A DNA stretch of 64,000 bases, from positions 1 through 64,000 of the forward strand of contig JAATFG010000016.1 in assembly GCA_015655355.1 (NCBI GenBank), given 5' to 3'. Numbering within the stretch: the stretch's first letter is position 1; every line of letters begins with the position of its first letter. The position numbers and the translations under genes were made by a program. Positions 20,751 through 30,274 of the stretch are shown one piece after another. Below the pieces are notes generated by a model. That model was given only the letters and a program-made list of their open reading frames with translations, was not told the DNA's origin and ran no database searches. This stretch comes from Lysobacterales bacterium (lineage in GTDB: Bacteria > Pseudomonadota > Gammaproteobacteria > Xanthomonadales > Xanthomonadaceae).

Positions 20751-22154
20751 ATGAGCCTGCTGCGCCGCAAATCCATCGACACCATCACCGAGCACGAGGC
20801 CGGGCACAAGCTGGTGCCGACGTTGAGCTGGCCGCATCTGGTCGCGCTCGGCATCGGCGCGATCGTCGGCACCGGCATCTACACGCTGATCGGGGTCGGC
20901 GCGAATCTGGCCGGGCCGGCGGTGCTGCTGTCGTTCGTCGTCGCCGGCATCGTCTGCGCCTGCGCGGCGCTGGCCTACGCGGAGATGGCCACGCTGATGC
21001 CCGCCGCCGGCAGCGCGTACACGTATTCGTATGCGGTGTTGGGCGAAGCGATCGCGTGGGTGGTCGGCTGGAGTTTGATCCTCGAATATTCGCTCGTCGT
21101 CAGCACCGTCGCGGTCGGCTGGTCGGGTTATGCGGTCGGCTTCCTGCACGGGCTGGGCATCGACTTGCCGCAGGCGCTCGTCGCCGGCCCGCACGCCGGC
21201 GGCATCGTCAATTTGCCGGCGGTGTTGATCACCTTCGTCGTCGCCGGATTGTTGCTTGCGGGCACCAAGGAAAGCGCGACGCTCAACGCGGTCCTCGTCG
21301 TGGTCAAGATCATCGCGCTGGCGGTGTTCGTCGCCATCGCGCTGCCGCATTTCGACGCGGCCAACCTGCATCCGTTCATGCCCTACGGCTTCGTGAAGAG
21401 CGTCGATGCGCAAGGCGCCAGCCATGGGGTGATGGCCGCCGCGGCGATCATCTTCTTCGCCTTCTACGGCTTCGACGCGATTTCCACCGCGGCGGAGGAA
21501 ACGAAGAATCCCGGCCGCGACCTGAGCATCGGCATCGTCGGTTCGATGCTCGGCTGCACGCTGATCTACATCGTCGTCGCGCTGGCCGCGGTCGGCGCGA
21601 TGCGCTTCGACGTGTTCGGCCAGAGCGCCGAACCGCTGGCGCTGATCCTGCGCGAACTGCACGCCGGCACCGCGGCGAAAGTGATCGCGGCAGCGGCGGT
21701 GATCGCGTTGCCGACCGTGCTGCTCGCGTTCCTGTACGGACAGAGCCGCATCTTCTTCGTGATGGCGCGCGACGGTTTGCTGCCGCGCGCGCTGTCGAGG
21801 GTGAGTTCGCGCGGCACGCCGGTGGCGATCACCGTGTTCACCGCGATCCTGGTCGCCGCGCTCGCGGGCATCGCGCGCCTGGACGAAATCGCCGCGCTCG
21901 CCAACGCGGGCACGCTGTGCGCCTTCATCGCGGTGTCGGCGTGCCTGCTGGTGCTGCGCAAGCGCGAACCGAATCGCGCCCGCGTATTCCGCGCGCCGCT
22001 GGCGTGGCTGGTCGGGCCGGTCGCGATCCTCGGCTGCCTGTACCTGTTCTGGAGCCTGCCGCACGCGACGCAGCTCTATTTCGCGCTCTGGAACGTCGCC
22101 GGCTTGGTGCTGTACCTGCTGTATTCGCGACGCAAGGCAATCATCGCGCAGTAA
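20751..22154 (+). CDS. APC-superfamily amino acid permease (cationic amino acid transporter-like)
   Basis: LVALGIGAIVGTGIYTLIGVGANLAGPAVLLSFVVAGIVCACAALAYAEMATLMPAAGSAYTYSY. Confidence 0.92.
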   Translation: MSLLRRKSIDTITEHEAGHKLVPTLSWPHLVALGIGAIVGTGIYTLIGVGANLAGPAVLLSFVVAGIVCACAALAYAEMATLMPAAGSAYTYSYAVLGEAIAWVVGWSLILEYSLVVSTVAVGWSGYAVGFLHGLGIDLPQALVAGPHAGGIVNLPAVLITFVVAGLLLAGTKESATLNAVLVVVKIIALAVFVAIALPHFDAANLHPFMPYGFVKSVDAQGASHGVMAAAAIIFFAFYGFDAISTAAEETKNPGRDLSIGIVGSMLGCTLIYIVVALAAVGAMRFDVFGQSAEPLALILRELHAGTAAKVIAAAAVIALPTVLLAFLYGQSRIFFVMARDGLLPRALSRVSSRGTPVAITVFTAILVAALAGIARLDEIAALANAGTLCAFIAVSACLLVLRKREPNRARVFRAPLAWLVGPVAILGCLYLFWSLPHATQLYFALWNVAGLVLYLLYSRRKAIIAQ

Positions 22155-22163
22155 CGCTCCTGA

Positions 22164-22222
22164 TTTGCCGCGCTATTGCGCGGTGACACGCCTGTTTTCG
22201 GTTTGCCGCGCTATTGCGCGGT
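22164..22222. repeat. 21-bp direct repeat (TTTGCCGCGCTATTGCGCGGT x2, 38-bp spacing)
   Basis: Exact copies at 22164-22184 and 22202-22222, each with hairpin CCGCGC-TATT-GCGCGG. Confidence 0.85.
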
Positions 22223-22963
22223 AAATCCGCCATCGACCAGGTGATAGCTGCCGGTGATGTTGCCGGCCTCGCCCGACAGCAGGAAACAGGTCAGTGCCGC
22301 CACTTCGTCGGCGGTGCCGAGGCGGCCGATCGGATGCAGCGATTTCAGGTACGCGTGCGCCTGCTCGTCCATCGACGACAGCAGCGGCGTGTCGATGAAG
22401 CCGGGCCCGACCGAATTGATGCGGATGCCCCGGTCGGCATATTCGAGCGCCGCGGTCTTGGTCAGGCCGACGATGGCGTGCTTCGCCGCGACGTAGGCGG
22501 CCGAACCGCGCCAGCCGACGCTGCCGAGGATCGAGGCCATGTTGACGATGCCGCCGCCGCCGGAGGCGAGCATCGCCGGGATCTCGTACTTCAATCCGTA
22601 GAACACCGAATGCAGGTTGACGTCGATGACCCTGTGCCAGCCGTCAAGCGTGTAATCGGCAACCGGCGCACTCTCGCCGCCGATGCCGGCGTTGTTCACC
22701 GCCAGGTGCAAACCGCCGAAAGCATCGATGGTTTTCTTCACCAAGGCGTCGACCGCGCCCGCTTCGCCGACATCGAGCTGCACCGCGAGCGCATCCTTCA
22801 ACGATGCGGCGACCTTGCTCGCGCCTTCACCGTTGAAATCCGCGACGACGACTTTCGCACCGCCCGCGGACAAACGCCGCACGACCGCTTCGCCGATGCC
22901 CGACGCGGCGCCGGTGACGAGAGCGACTTTCCCGTTGAACGTGCCTGCCTGTGCTTGCGACAT
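22211..22963 (-). CDS. SDR-family NAD(P)-dependent oxidoreductase
   Basis: VALVTGAASGIGEAV, NNAG, YVAAK, GFIDTPL. Confidence 0.93.
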   Translation of the reverse strand: MSQAQAGTFNGKVALVTGAASGIGEAVVRRLSAGGAKVVVADFNGEGASKVAASLKDALAVQLDVGEAGAVDALVKKTIDAFGGLHLAVNNAGIGGESAPVADYTLDGWHRVIDVNLHSVFYGLKYEIPAMLASGGGGIVNMASILGSVGWRGSAAYVAAKHAIVGLTKTAALEYADRGIRINSVGPGFIDTPLLSSMDEQAHAYLKSLHPIGRLGTADEVAALTCFLLSGEAGNITGSYHLVDGGFTAQ

Positions 22964-23117
22964 GATGCGACTCCAGGGTGGAAGACCCGTCGATTATGCG
23001 CATCGTGCCGTTTTGGGCGTTGATTTCGATCAGTCGCGCCGCGCGGTCACGGATTCGTCATTTACCGGTGGAAAGATGCGTGTTTGACGTTTCTTTCACA
23101 ACTCCGGTACCCACACG

Positions 23118-25448
23118 ATGAAGAAGACCCTGCTTGCCGCGGCCATGACCGCGGCGATGATTCCGGCCGCGCACGCGCAATCGGCCACGGCCGCCAACGA
23201 TGGCGACCAGGACGCGAAGACGCTCGACGCGGTCTCGGTGGTCGGCAAAGGCCAGACGCGTTCGGTGCAGCGCATCCGCCCGCAGGACACCCTCACCTTG
23301 CCGACCGGCACCAGTCTGCAGAAAACCTTGAACACGCTGCCGGGCGTCAACGCGCAGGCGGTCGATGCGATGGGCGTCAACGAACAATCGCTGTCGATCA
23401 GCGTGCGCGGCTTCAACACCACGCACCTGGGCTACACGCTCGACGGCGTGCCGCTGGGCGATGGCGCGTTCAACAACTACAACGGCCTGTCCATCAGCCG
23501 CGCGCTGATTGCGGAAAACCTCGGCTATGCCGATCTGGCGATGGGCATCGGCAACCTCGGCATCGCTTCGACCAGCAACCTCGGCGGCGCGATCACCTAC
23601 GTCAGCAGCGCCCCGGCCAAGGAATTCGGCGCGCGCGTCAGCGAGACCCTCGGCAGCGACAACACCTCGCGCACCTTCCTGCGCGTGGACACCGGCGAAT
23701 ACAACGGCTTCTCGGCGTATCTGTCCGGCATGACCACCAAGCAGGACCTGTACGTCGACCAGGGCGCGTACAACTGGTCGAAGGAAAAGCAGTTCAACGG
23801 CAAGCTGCAGTACCACTGGGACCGCGGCACGATCACCGCCTTCGCCGACGTGTCGCGCACCAACCAGGCCGACAATTTCTACATGTCCAAGGACGCCGTC
23901 AGCCGCGTCGGCTGGGATTGGGGCGGCTACGCGCCGGATTGGGACACCGCGGTGGCGCGCGCCTATTGCCAGGTCAGCCCGCAGACCGCCGCTTCGACGG
24001 CCGGCTGCGTGCCCACCGGCGCGGCGGGCGACAAGGCCAGCGATGCCTTCGGTTTCACCGGCGGGCAGATCCTGCGCAACGACGATCTGTATTACCTGTC
24101 CGGCGATTTCGACCTGACCAGCTCGTTGAGCCTGCACGCGCAGGTTTACCACCACAAGGACAAGGGCGCGGGCAACAACTGGAACCCCGGCTGGTCGAGC
24201 GACAACACCGTGCCGTGGCTCATCCGCGACACCTTGTACGCGATCGACCGCACCGGCGAGATCGCGTCGCTGAAATGGTCGGTCGGCGCGAACGAACTGC
24301 AGGCCGGCTTCTGGTACGAGGAGAACACCAGCAGCGCCGAACGCTACCAGTTCACCGACGTGACCGGGCCGAAGGATTTGAGCCACTACCTGGGCGGCAC
24401 GCCGCAGTCCGGTACCTTCGCCCAGAAAACCGACTGGAACACGCGCCAGTACTTCATCCAGGACACCGTGCATCTGCTCGATGATCGCCTGACCCTGGAC
24501 TTCGGCTTCAAGGGCACGGATGCGGTCGAAGACGCCACGCCGGAAGCGGGCATCGCCGCCACGCCGATTCCGCCCACGTCCAGCGGCCAGTTCGCCAAGG
24601 GTTCGCTGAAGGCCAAGGACAGCTTCCTGCCGCAAGCCGGCGTGCAATACCAGATCGCCGACGAGCACGAGGTCTACGCCAGCTACGCGGAAAACATCGC
24701 CATGTTCCAGGGCGGCTTCAAGCTCGGCCCGCTGGCGGTGAGCCAGGCCGTGTGGGATTCGCAAGGCCAACCGCTGAAGCCGGAACGCTCCAAGAGCCTG
24801 GAAGGCGGCTATCGTTTCCTCGGCGAGCAAGTGCAGGCCACGGTCGCGGTGTACCACGTCAACTTCGACGACCGCCTGCTGCAATACAACCCGTGCAACT
24901 CGCGCGAACCCAACGGCCCGGACTGCGGCAACCGCTTCTACAACGTCGGCGGCGTGACCAGCAACGGCGTCGAGCTCGGCGTGAACTGGGCACCGAGCAC
25001 GTACTTCAACTGGTACAACTCCGCTTCGTTCAACAAGTCCACCTACAACGACGACTACACCCAGGGCGGCACGGTCTACGCCACCGGCGGCAAGCAGCAA
25101 GTGGATACGCCGAAGCGGATGTTCTCCAGCGTGCTGAGCTTCAGGTACGCCGGCTGGTACGCCTCGCTGCAGGGCAAGTTCACCGGCGAACGTTTCTACA
25201 CCTACACCAACGACCAGGGCTTCGGCGGCTTCACCACCTTCGATTTCGGCACCGGTTACGACTTCGGCAAGCTCGGCTTCGTCAGTGACGCCAAGCTCTC
25301 GCTCAACCTCACCAACCTCACCGACAAGCGCACCGCGTCGAACTTCGACAACAGCGTGTTCGCGCCGGTCGATCCGAACGGCACCATCGTCGTCGCCCAC
25401 GCGATGGCGCCGCGCCAGGCCTTCGCCACGCTGGATCTGCGTTTCTGA
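23118..25448 (+). CDS. TonB-dependent outer membrane receptor
   Basis: Signal peptide, plug region LPGVNAQAVDAMGVNEQSLSISVRGFNTTHLGYTLDGVPLGDG, C-terminal aromatic ...ATLDLRF. Confidence 0.95.
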   Translation: MKKTLLAAAMTAAMIPAAHAQSATAANDGDQDAKTLDAVSVVGKGQTRSVQRIRPQDTLTLPTGTSLQKTLNTLPGVNAQAVDAMGVNEQSLSISVRGFNTTHLGYTLDGVPLGDGAFNNYNGLSISRALIAENLGYADLAMGIGNLGIASTSNLGGAITYVSSAPAKEFGARVSETLGSDNTSRTFLRVDTGEYNGFSAYLSGMTTKQDLYVDQGAYNWSKEKQFNGKLQYHWDRGTITAFADVSRTNQADNFYMSKDAVSRVGWDWGGYAPDWDTAVARAYCQVSPQTAASTAGCVPTGAAGDKASDAFGFTGGQILRNDDLYYLSGDFDLTSSLSLHAQVYHHKDKGAGNNWNPGWSSDNTVPWLIRDTLYAIDRTGEIASLKWSVGANELQAGFWYEENTSSAERYQFTDVTGPKDLSHYLGGTPQSGTFAQKTDWNTRQYFIQDTVHLLDDRLTLDFGFKGTDAVEDATPEAGIAATPIPPTSSGQFAKGSLKAKDSFLPQAGVQYQIADEHEVYASYAENIAMFQGGFKLGPLAVSQAVWDSQGQPLKPERSKSLEGGYRFLGEQVQATVAVYHVNFDDRLLQYNPCNSREPNGPDCGNRFYNVGGVTSNGVELGVNWAPSTYFNWYNSASFNKSTYNDDYTQGGTVYATGGKQQVDTPKRMFSSVLSFRYAGWYASLQGKFTGERFYTYTNDQGFGGFTTFDFGTGYDFGKLGFVSDAKLSLNLTNLTDKRTASNFDNSVFAPVDPNGTIVVAHAMAPRQAFATLDLRF

Positions 25449-25475
25449 TGGAAACGATCTAATGGGAACGAACTG

Positions 25476-26942
25476 ATGACCGCGCTGCCCATCGCCATGT
25501 TGGCTGCCGCATTGTCGGCGGTCAGCTTCACCACGCCGCATCTGGCGCAGGACGCACCGCCGCGCACGTTGCAGATGGACGGGCAGCGTTACGTGGATGA
25601 AGGCCTCGTCGCCACCGGCAACTTGCCGGCGGCGACGGTGGATTTCCTCGGCGACACGCTCGGTTCGTTCTCGTCGCTGCAAGTGCAGCGCGACAGTTGG
25701 CGCAAGGATGCGCACGGCGATTACGCCGGCGTGTTGTGGACCCTGCCCGACCGCGGCCGCAACGATCCGGAAGCCGATCTGTTCTACGACTATCCGGCGC
25801 GGCTCGAGCGCCTCGGCCTGCGCATCGCCGATGGCCACGTCGAACTGAAGCCCGACGGCGGCATCGAACTGCGCGATTTCGATGGCCAGCCGTTCACCGG
25901 TGCCGATCCGGCCGATGGCATCACGGTGCAGCGCGGCATTCCGATGCCGTCGCCGCAACACGGCATTGGTGCCGGCAAGATTTCCATCGACGCCGAATCG
26001 CTGCAATTCACCGCCGACGGCCATTTCTACGTCGGCGACGAATACGCGGCCTACGTGTATTACTTCGCGCCCGATGGCCATCTGCTCGACGTGCTGGTGC
26101 CGCCGCCGGCAGTGCTGCCAATGCGCAACGGCAAGCCCGATTTCGGTTCGCTGGAAGCACCGGATACCGGCCGCCGCAACAACCAGGGCGTCGAGGGCAT
26201 GGCGCTGTCGCCGGACGGCACGCGTCTGTTCGTCGCGCTGCAAAGCGCCTTGTTGCAGGATTCGGTGAAAGGCGATGCGGCCGGACGCATCGACACGCGC
26301 GTGCTGGTCTACGACGTCTCGCACGAACCGGCGCCGAAGCAACCGATCGGCCATTACGTCGTGCAATTGCCGGCGTACACGCTCAAGGGCGACGGCGGCA
26401 AGCCCGACCACACCGCCGCGCAAAGCGAATTGCGCGCGCTGGACGGCCATCGTTTCCTGCTGCTGGCGCGCGACGGCAACGGCCTCGGCACCGGCAAGCG
26501 CGACCCGCTGGTGTACAAGAGCATCCTGCTGGTGGATACCGATGGCGCCAGCAACCTCGCCGGCAGCGAATACGAAACCGGCACCACGTCGCTGCTTGCC
26601 GATGCGGACGACGCGGCGACGCTGAAACCCGGCATCAAACCGGCGCACTGGACGGAACTGCTGAACCTGCTCGACCCGAAGCGGTTGTCGAAGTTCGGTT
26701 TGACCCTCGACAACAGCAGCGACGCGCCGAACCTGCTCTCGGAAAAATGGGAAGCGATGGACTTGCTGCCCGCGCTCGACGCGAAGCATCCGGACGACTG
26801 GCTGTTGCTGATCGGCAACGACAACGACTTCATCGCCAGGCATTGCGTGATGATCGGCGAGAACTGCGATTCGCCGTTCGACAACGACAGCCGCGTGCTG
26901 GTCTATCGCTTGCGCATCCCGAACGTGCAGAAGCCGCGTTGA
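25476..26942 (+). CDS. esterase-like phytase-family secreted protein
   Basis: Signal peptide, ...VGDEYAAYVYYFAPDG...NNQGVEGMALSPDG...WEAMDLLPAL. Confidence 0.78.
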   Translation: MTALPIAMLAAALSAVSFTTPHLAQDAPPRTLQMDGQRYVDEGLVATGNLPAATVDFLGDTLGSFSSLQVQRDSWRKDAHGDYAGVLWTLPDRGRNDPEADLFYDYPARLERLGLRIADGHVELKPDGGIELRDFDGQPFTGADPADGITVQRGIPMPSPQHGIGAGKISIDAESLQFTADGHFYVGDEYAAYVYYFAPDGHLLDVLVPPPAVLPMRNGKPDFGSLEAPDTGRRNNQGVEGMALSPDGTRLFVALQSALLQDSVKGDAAGRIDTRVLVYDVSHEPAPKQPIGHYVVQLPAYTLKGDGGKPDHTAAQSELRALDGHRFLLLARDGNGLGTGKRDPLVYKSILLVDTDGASNLAGSEYETGTTSLLADADDAATLKPGIKPAHWTELLNLLDPKRLSKFGLTLDNSSDAPNLLSEKWEAMDLLPALDAKHPDDWLLLIGNDNDFIARHCVMIGENCDSPFDNDSRVLVYRLRIPNVQKPR

Positions 26943-26978
26943 GGCGCGGCTTCCCGGGTCAATCCGGCACGCGACGGG

Positions 26979-28166
26979 TCAATCCAATACGCGGCAGAAA
27001 ACGGCCTTCAAGTAGCGCGATTCCTGCACGTTGGCGAGGAACGGATGGTCCGCGCCGGCGCCGGCAACCTTGATGATCTGCAGCGTGCGGCCCGCATAAA
27101 ACGCCGCGCGGCGGAGCATGTCCAGGAACTGTTCTTCGCTGACCAAGCCCGTGCACGAGAACGTCGCGAACAACGCGCCGGGCTTGCACACGCCGAGCGC
27201 GAGCTTGTTCATGTCGAGGTATTTCTTCAGCGCATTGATCACTTCGTCGCGGTCGCGGGTCATCTTCGCCGGGTCGAGGATGACCACGTCGTAGGCTTCG
27301 CCGCGCGCGGCTGCGTCGCGCAGCCACGGGAAGATGTCGGCCTGCACGAACTTCAAGCCGCCGTTGCCCATCTTCAAGCCGTTCAAGCGGCCATTGGCCT
27401 TGGCGATTTCGATCACGTCCTGGTCGATGTCGACGCCGGTCACTTCGGTCGCGCCGCGCGCCGCCGCGTACACGCCGAAGCCGCCGGTGTTGCAGCACAA
27501 GTCCAGCACGCTCTTGCCTTCGACCTGGCGCGACAACCATTCGCGGTTTTCGCGCTGGTCGGCAAAAAATCCGGTCTTGTGCGCGCCTGCCGGGTCGGCG
27601 CGGAACCTGATGCCGTACTCGGTGATCGTGCTTGGCGCGGTGCCTTCGGTGTTGCGGAAGTCGAAGCTTTCCTGCTTTTGCACGTGTTCGTCGGCGAAGC
27701 TGTGGAAACGGCAGCCGGGGAAATGCTCGCGCAGCGCGTCGTAGATCCATTCGCGGTGGCGGAACATGCCGGCGCTGAAGAACTCGACCACCAGCAGGTC
27801 GCCGTAGCGATCGACGACCAGGCCGCTCAAGCCATCGCCTTCGCTGTGGACCACGCGCCACGCATCGGAGATTTCATCGAGCTTGAGGATGTCGCGGCGC
27901 AGCCGCACCGCTTCGCCGATCTTGCGCACGAACCACGCCTGGTCGATCGCCACGTCCGGGTCGGTTTCGACGATGCGCAGGGCGATGCGCGAATGGCCGT
28001 TGTAGAAACCGCGGCCGATCCATTCGTTGTCCACGCCGAACACGTCGACGATGCTGCCGGGCCTGGGCTTCTGCGGCGGCTTGTCGACCAGCTTCTGGAA
28101 GATCCACGGATGGGTCGAACGCCATGCGTTCTTGAGACGGACGGCGGGGTATTGTTCTGCGTTCAT
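26979..28166 (-). CDS. rlmI: class I SAM-dependent rRNA (cytosine-C5) methyltransferase, RlmI-like
   Basis: PUA-like N-terminus RLKNAWRSTHPWIFQKLV; KTGFFADQRENR; VLDLCCNTGGFGVYAAARGA. Confidence 0.9.
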   Translation of the reverse strand: MNAEQYPAVRLKNAWRSTHPWIFQKLVDKPPQKPRPGSIVDVFGVDNEWIGRGFYNGHSRIALRIVETDPDVAIDQAWFVRKIGEAVRLRRDILKLDEISDAWRVVHSEGDGLSGLVVDRYGDLLVVEFFSAGMFRHREWIYDALREHFPGCRFHSFADEHVQKQESFDFRNTEGTAPSTITEYGIRFRADPAGAHKTGFFADQRENREWLSRQVEGKSVLDLCCNTGGFGVYAAARGATEVTGVDIDQDVIEIAKANGRLNGLKMGNGGLKFVQADIFPWLRDAAARGEAYDVVILDPAKMTRDRDEVINALKKYLDMNKLALGVCKPGALFATFSCTGLVSEEQFLDMLRRAAFYAGRTLQIIKVAGAGADHPFLANVQESRYLKAVFCRVLD

Positions 28167-28192
28167 GCGCGCATTTTCGCATGTTTCAAGCC

Positions 28193-28251
28193 GCCCCCAT
28201 CCCCGCCTTCCCCCGCAAGCGGGGGAAGGTGCCCGCAGGGCGGATGGGGCT
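28193..28251. repeat. intergenic palindromic dispersed-repeat-like element
   Basis: CCCCCATCCCCGCCTTCCCCCGCAAGCGGGGGAAGGTGCCCGCAGGGCGGATGGGG with nested inverted repeats. Confidence 0.6.
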
Positions 28252-28284
28252 TGTTTTCGTCCGTGTCGCCGCCATCAAGCGAAC

Positions 28285-29091
28285 ATGGACACGGAACTCC
28301 GCCATCCCGACGATCCGCGCTTCGACGCCGGCGCCGCCGCGCGTTTCGACAGGCGCCGCCTGTCGCGCGCGTTCAACGCCTCGCTCGCGTTCGTGCTGCT
28401 GCTGGTGCTGGCGTACTCGGCGCAATCGACGTTCGATGTGGAAAAGCTCGCGGTGCAGCCCCATTCCCTGCAAGGCTTGCGGGGCGTTCTGTTTGCGCCG
28501 CTCGTACATGGTTCGGTCGCGCACATCGCGGCGAACGCGACCGCGCTGCTGATCCTCGGCACGCTCGCCGGCAGCGTGTATCCGCGCGCGACGCTGCGCG
28601 CGCTGCCGCTGCTGTGGCTGGGCTCGGGCCTGGGCGCGTGGCTGCTCGGCGAACCCGGCAGCGTGCACCTCGGCGCCAGCGGCGTCGCCAACGGCTTGAT
28701 GTTCCTGGTGTTCACCCTCGGCGTGCTGCGCCGCGACCGCGCCTCGATCGCGGCCGGCTTCATCGCCATCCTGTTCTACGGCGGCGCCCTGCTCGCGGTG
28801 CTGCCGCACGAAGCGGGCATCTCGTGGCAATCGCACCTCGGCGGCGCGCTCGGCGGCATCGCTGCCGCGATCCTGTGGCGCGAGCGCGACCCGCGCCCGC
28901 CAAGGAAAAAGTATTCGTGGGAAATCGAGGAAGAGCTCGAAGCGCAGCCGCACGCGCTGGATGCACAGGCCTTCGAGCCACCAGCGCCGCCAGACACCCC
29001 GGTGTCGTGGCCGCGCCCGCAGGACGGCGCGCCGGGCGACGGCGGCGTGCCGTTGTTCCCGCCCGACCGCGCGCCACGAAAGCGCGATTGA
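28285..29091 (+). CDS. rhomboid-family intramembrane serine protease
   Basis: HGSVAHIAANATALL; HLGASGVANGLMF (GxSG); SWQSHLGGALGG. Confidence 0.9.
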   Translation: MDTELRHPDDPRFDAGAAARFDRRRLSRAFNASLAFVLLLVLAYSAQSTFDVEKLAVQPHSLQGLRGVLFAPLVHGSVAHIAANATALLILGTLAGSVYPRATLRALPLLWLGSGLGAWLLGEPGSVHLGASGVANGLMFLVFTLGVLRRDRASIAAGFIAILFYGGALLAVLPHEAGISWQSHLGGALGGIAAAILWRERDPRPPRKKYSWEIEEELEAQPHALDAQAFEPPAPPDTPVSWPRPQDGAPGDGGVPLFPPDRAPRKRD

Positions 29092-29138
29092 CGCCAGCGC
29101 CAACGCATCGATAATCCGGCTTCCCCCTGGAGCCGACC

Positions 29139-30245
29139 ATGCCGCGCACATTCGCCCTGCTGCTGTTCGCCCTCGCATTTCCCGCGCTCGCCGCCACGCC
29201 CGCGCCGCCGCGCATCGTCGGCTACGTGGTTGACGGCGAGGCCTTGCCGCCGATCAGCGCGGAGAAACTCGACGTCGTCAACTTCGCCTTCGCCCACGTC
29301 GATGCACAGCATCGCGTCGTGCTCGACAGCCCGACCGCGACGGCGCGCCTGCACGAACTCGTCGCCCTGCGCGAGCGGAATCCGCGCCTGAAGATCGTGC
29401 TGTCGGTCGGCGGCTGGGGCGCCGGCGGTTTTTCCGAAGCGGCGGCCACGCGCGCGACCCGCCGGGTTTTCATCGACAGCGCGCTGGCGCTGCTGCGCGG
29501 AAACGATCTCGACGGCCTCGACATCGACTGGGAATATCCGACCCTGCCCGGCCCCGGCATCGCCCATTCGGCACGGGACAGGGACGACTTCAGCGCGCTG
29601 CTCGAACAACTGCGCCGGCGCTTCGATGGCGCGGGCCGGCATTACCTGCTCAGCATCGCCGCCGCCGATGGCGACGCCGCGCAGGGCCTCGACATTCCCC
29701 GCATCGGCAAGACGCTGGATGCAATCAACCTGATGGCCTACGACTTCCACGGCAGCCTGACCCCAACCACCGGCCACCACGCCGCACTGTACCGCAGCGC
29801 GAGCGCGCCACCCGGCGAGCGCAACGGCGCGCAGGCCGTCGCCGAATTCCTGCGGGCGGGCGCGCCGGCAGGCAAGCTCGTGCTCGGCGTCGCGTTCTAC
29901 GGCCGCGATTTCGACGAGGTCGAACCGGCCGACAATGGCCTGTACCAGCCGTACCACAGCGGCGGCGGTTTCGTTTCGTGGAAGCAAATCCACCGCGACC
30001 TGCTGCAACACGACGGCTACGTGCGCTACTGGGACGCCAGCGCGCAGGCGCCGTACCTGTGGAACGCGCAACGGCGCCGCTTCATCAGCTACGACGATCC
30101 GCAGTCGCTGCAGGCCAAGGCCGCCTTCGTCCGCGCAAAGCACCTCGGTGGCGTGATGTACTGGCAACACGGCGACGACGACGGCGAACAACTGCTCGAC
30201 GCGCTCGATGCCGCGCTGCATCGGGACGCCGCTGACATGCACTGA
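29139..30245 (+). CDS. glycoside hydrolase family 18 (chitinase-like) secreted protein
   Basis: Signal peptide; SVGGWG; catalytic DGLDIDWEYP; INLMAYDFHG. Confidence 0.93.
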   Translation: MPRTFALLLFALAFPALAATPAPPRIVGYVVDGEALPPISAEKLDVVNFAFAHVDAQHRVVLDSPTATARLHELVALRERNPRLKIVLSVGGWGAGGFSEAAATRATRRVFIDSALALLRGNDLDGLDIDWEYPTLPGPGIAHSARDRDDFSALLEQLRRRFDGAGRHYLLSIAAADGDAAQGLDIPRIGKTLDAINLMAYDFHGSLTPTTGHHAALYRSASAPPGERNGAQAVAEFLRAGAPAGKLVLGVAFYGRDFDEVEPADNGLYQPYHSGGGFVSWKQIHRDLLQHDGYVRYWDASAQAPYLWNAQRRRFISYDDPQSLQAKAAFVRAKHLGGVMYWQHGDDDGEQLLDALDAALHRDAADMH

Positions 30246-30274
30246 TCCGCGCGCGTGGTTATGCTAATTGCATC

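Noticed and set aside
22975-23117. Possible Pho box upstream of the TonB receptor
   Set aside because: No convincing pair of CTGTCAT-like half sites seen
23058-26843. 1261-aa antisense ORF
   Set aside because: Lies opposite the well-supported TBDR and phytase-like genes; low-complexity R/A/V/H-rich translation typical of high-GC shadow ORFs
26957-26995. Short direct repeat CGGGTCAATCC x2 after the phytase-like gene
   Set aside because: Only 11 bp, no palindrome or associated motif; may be chance
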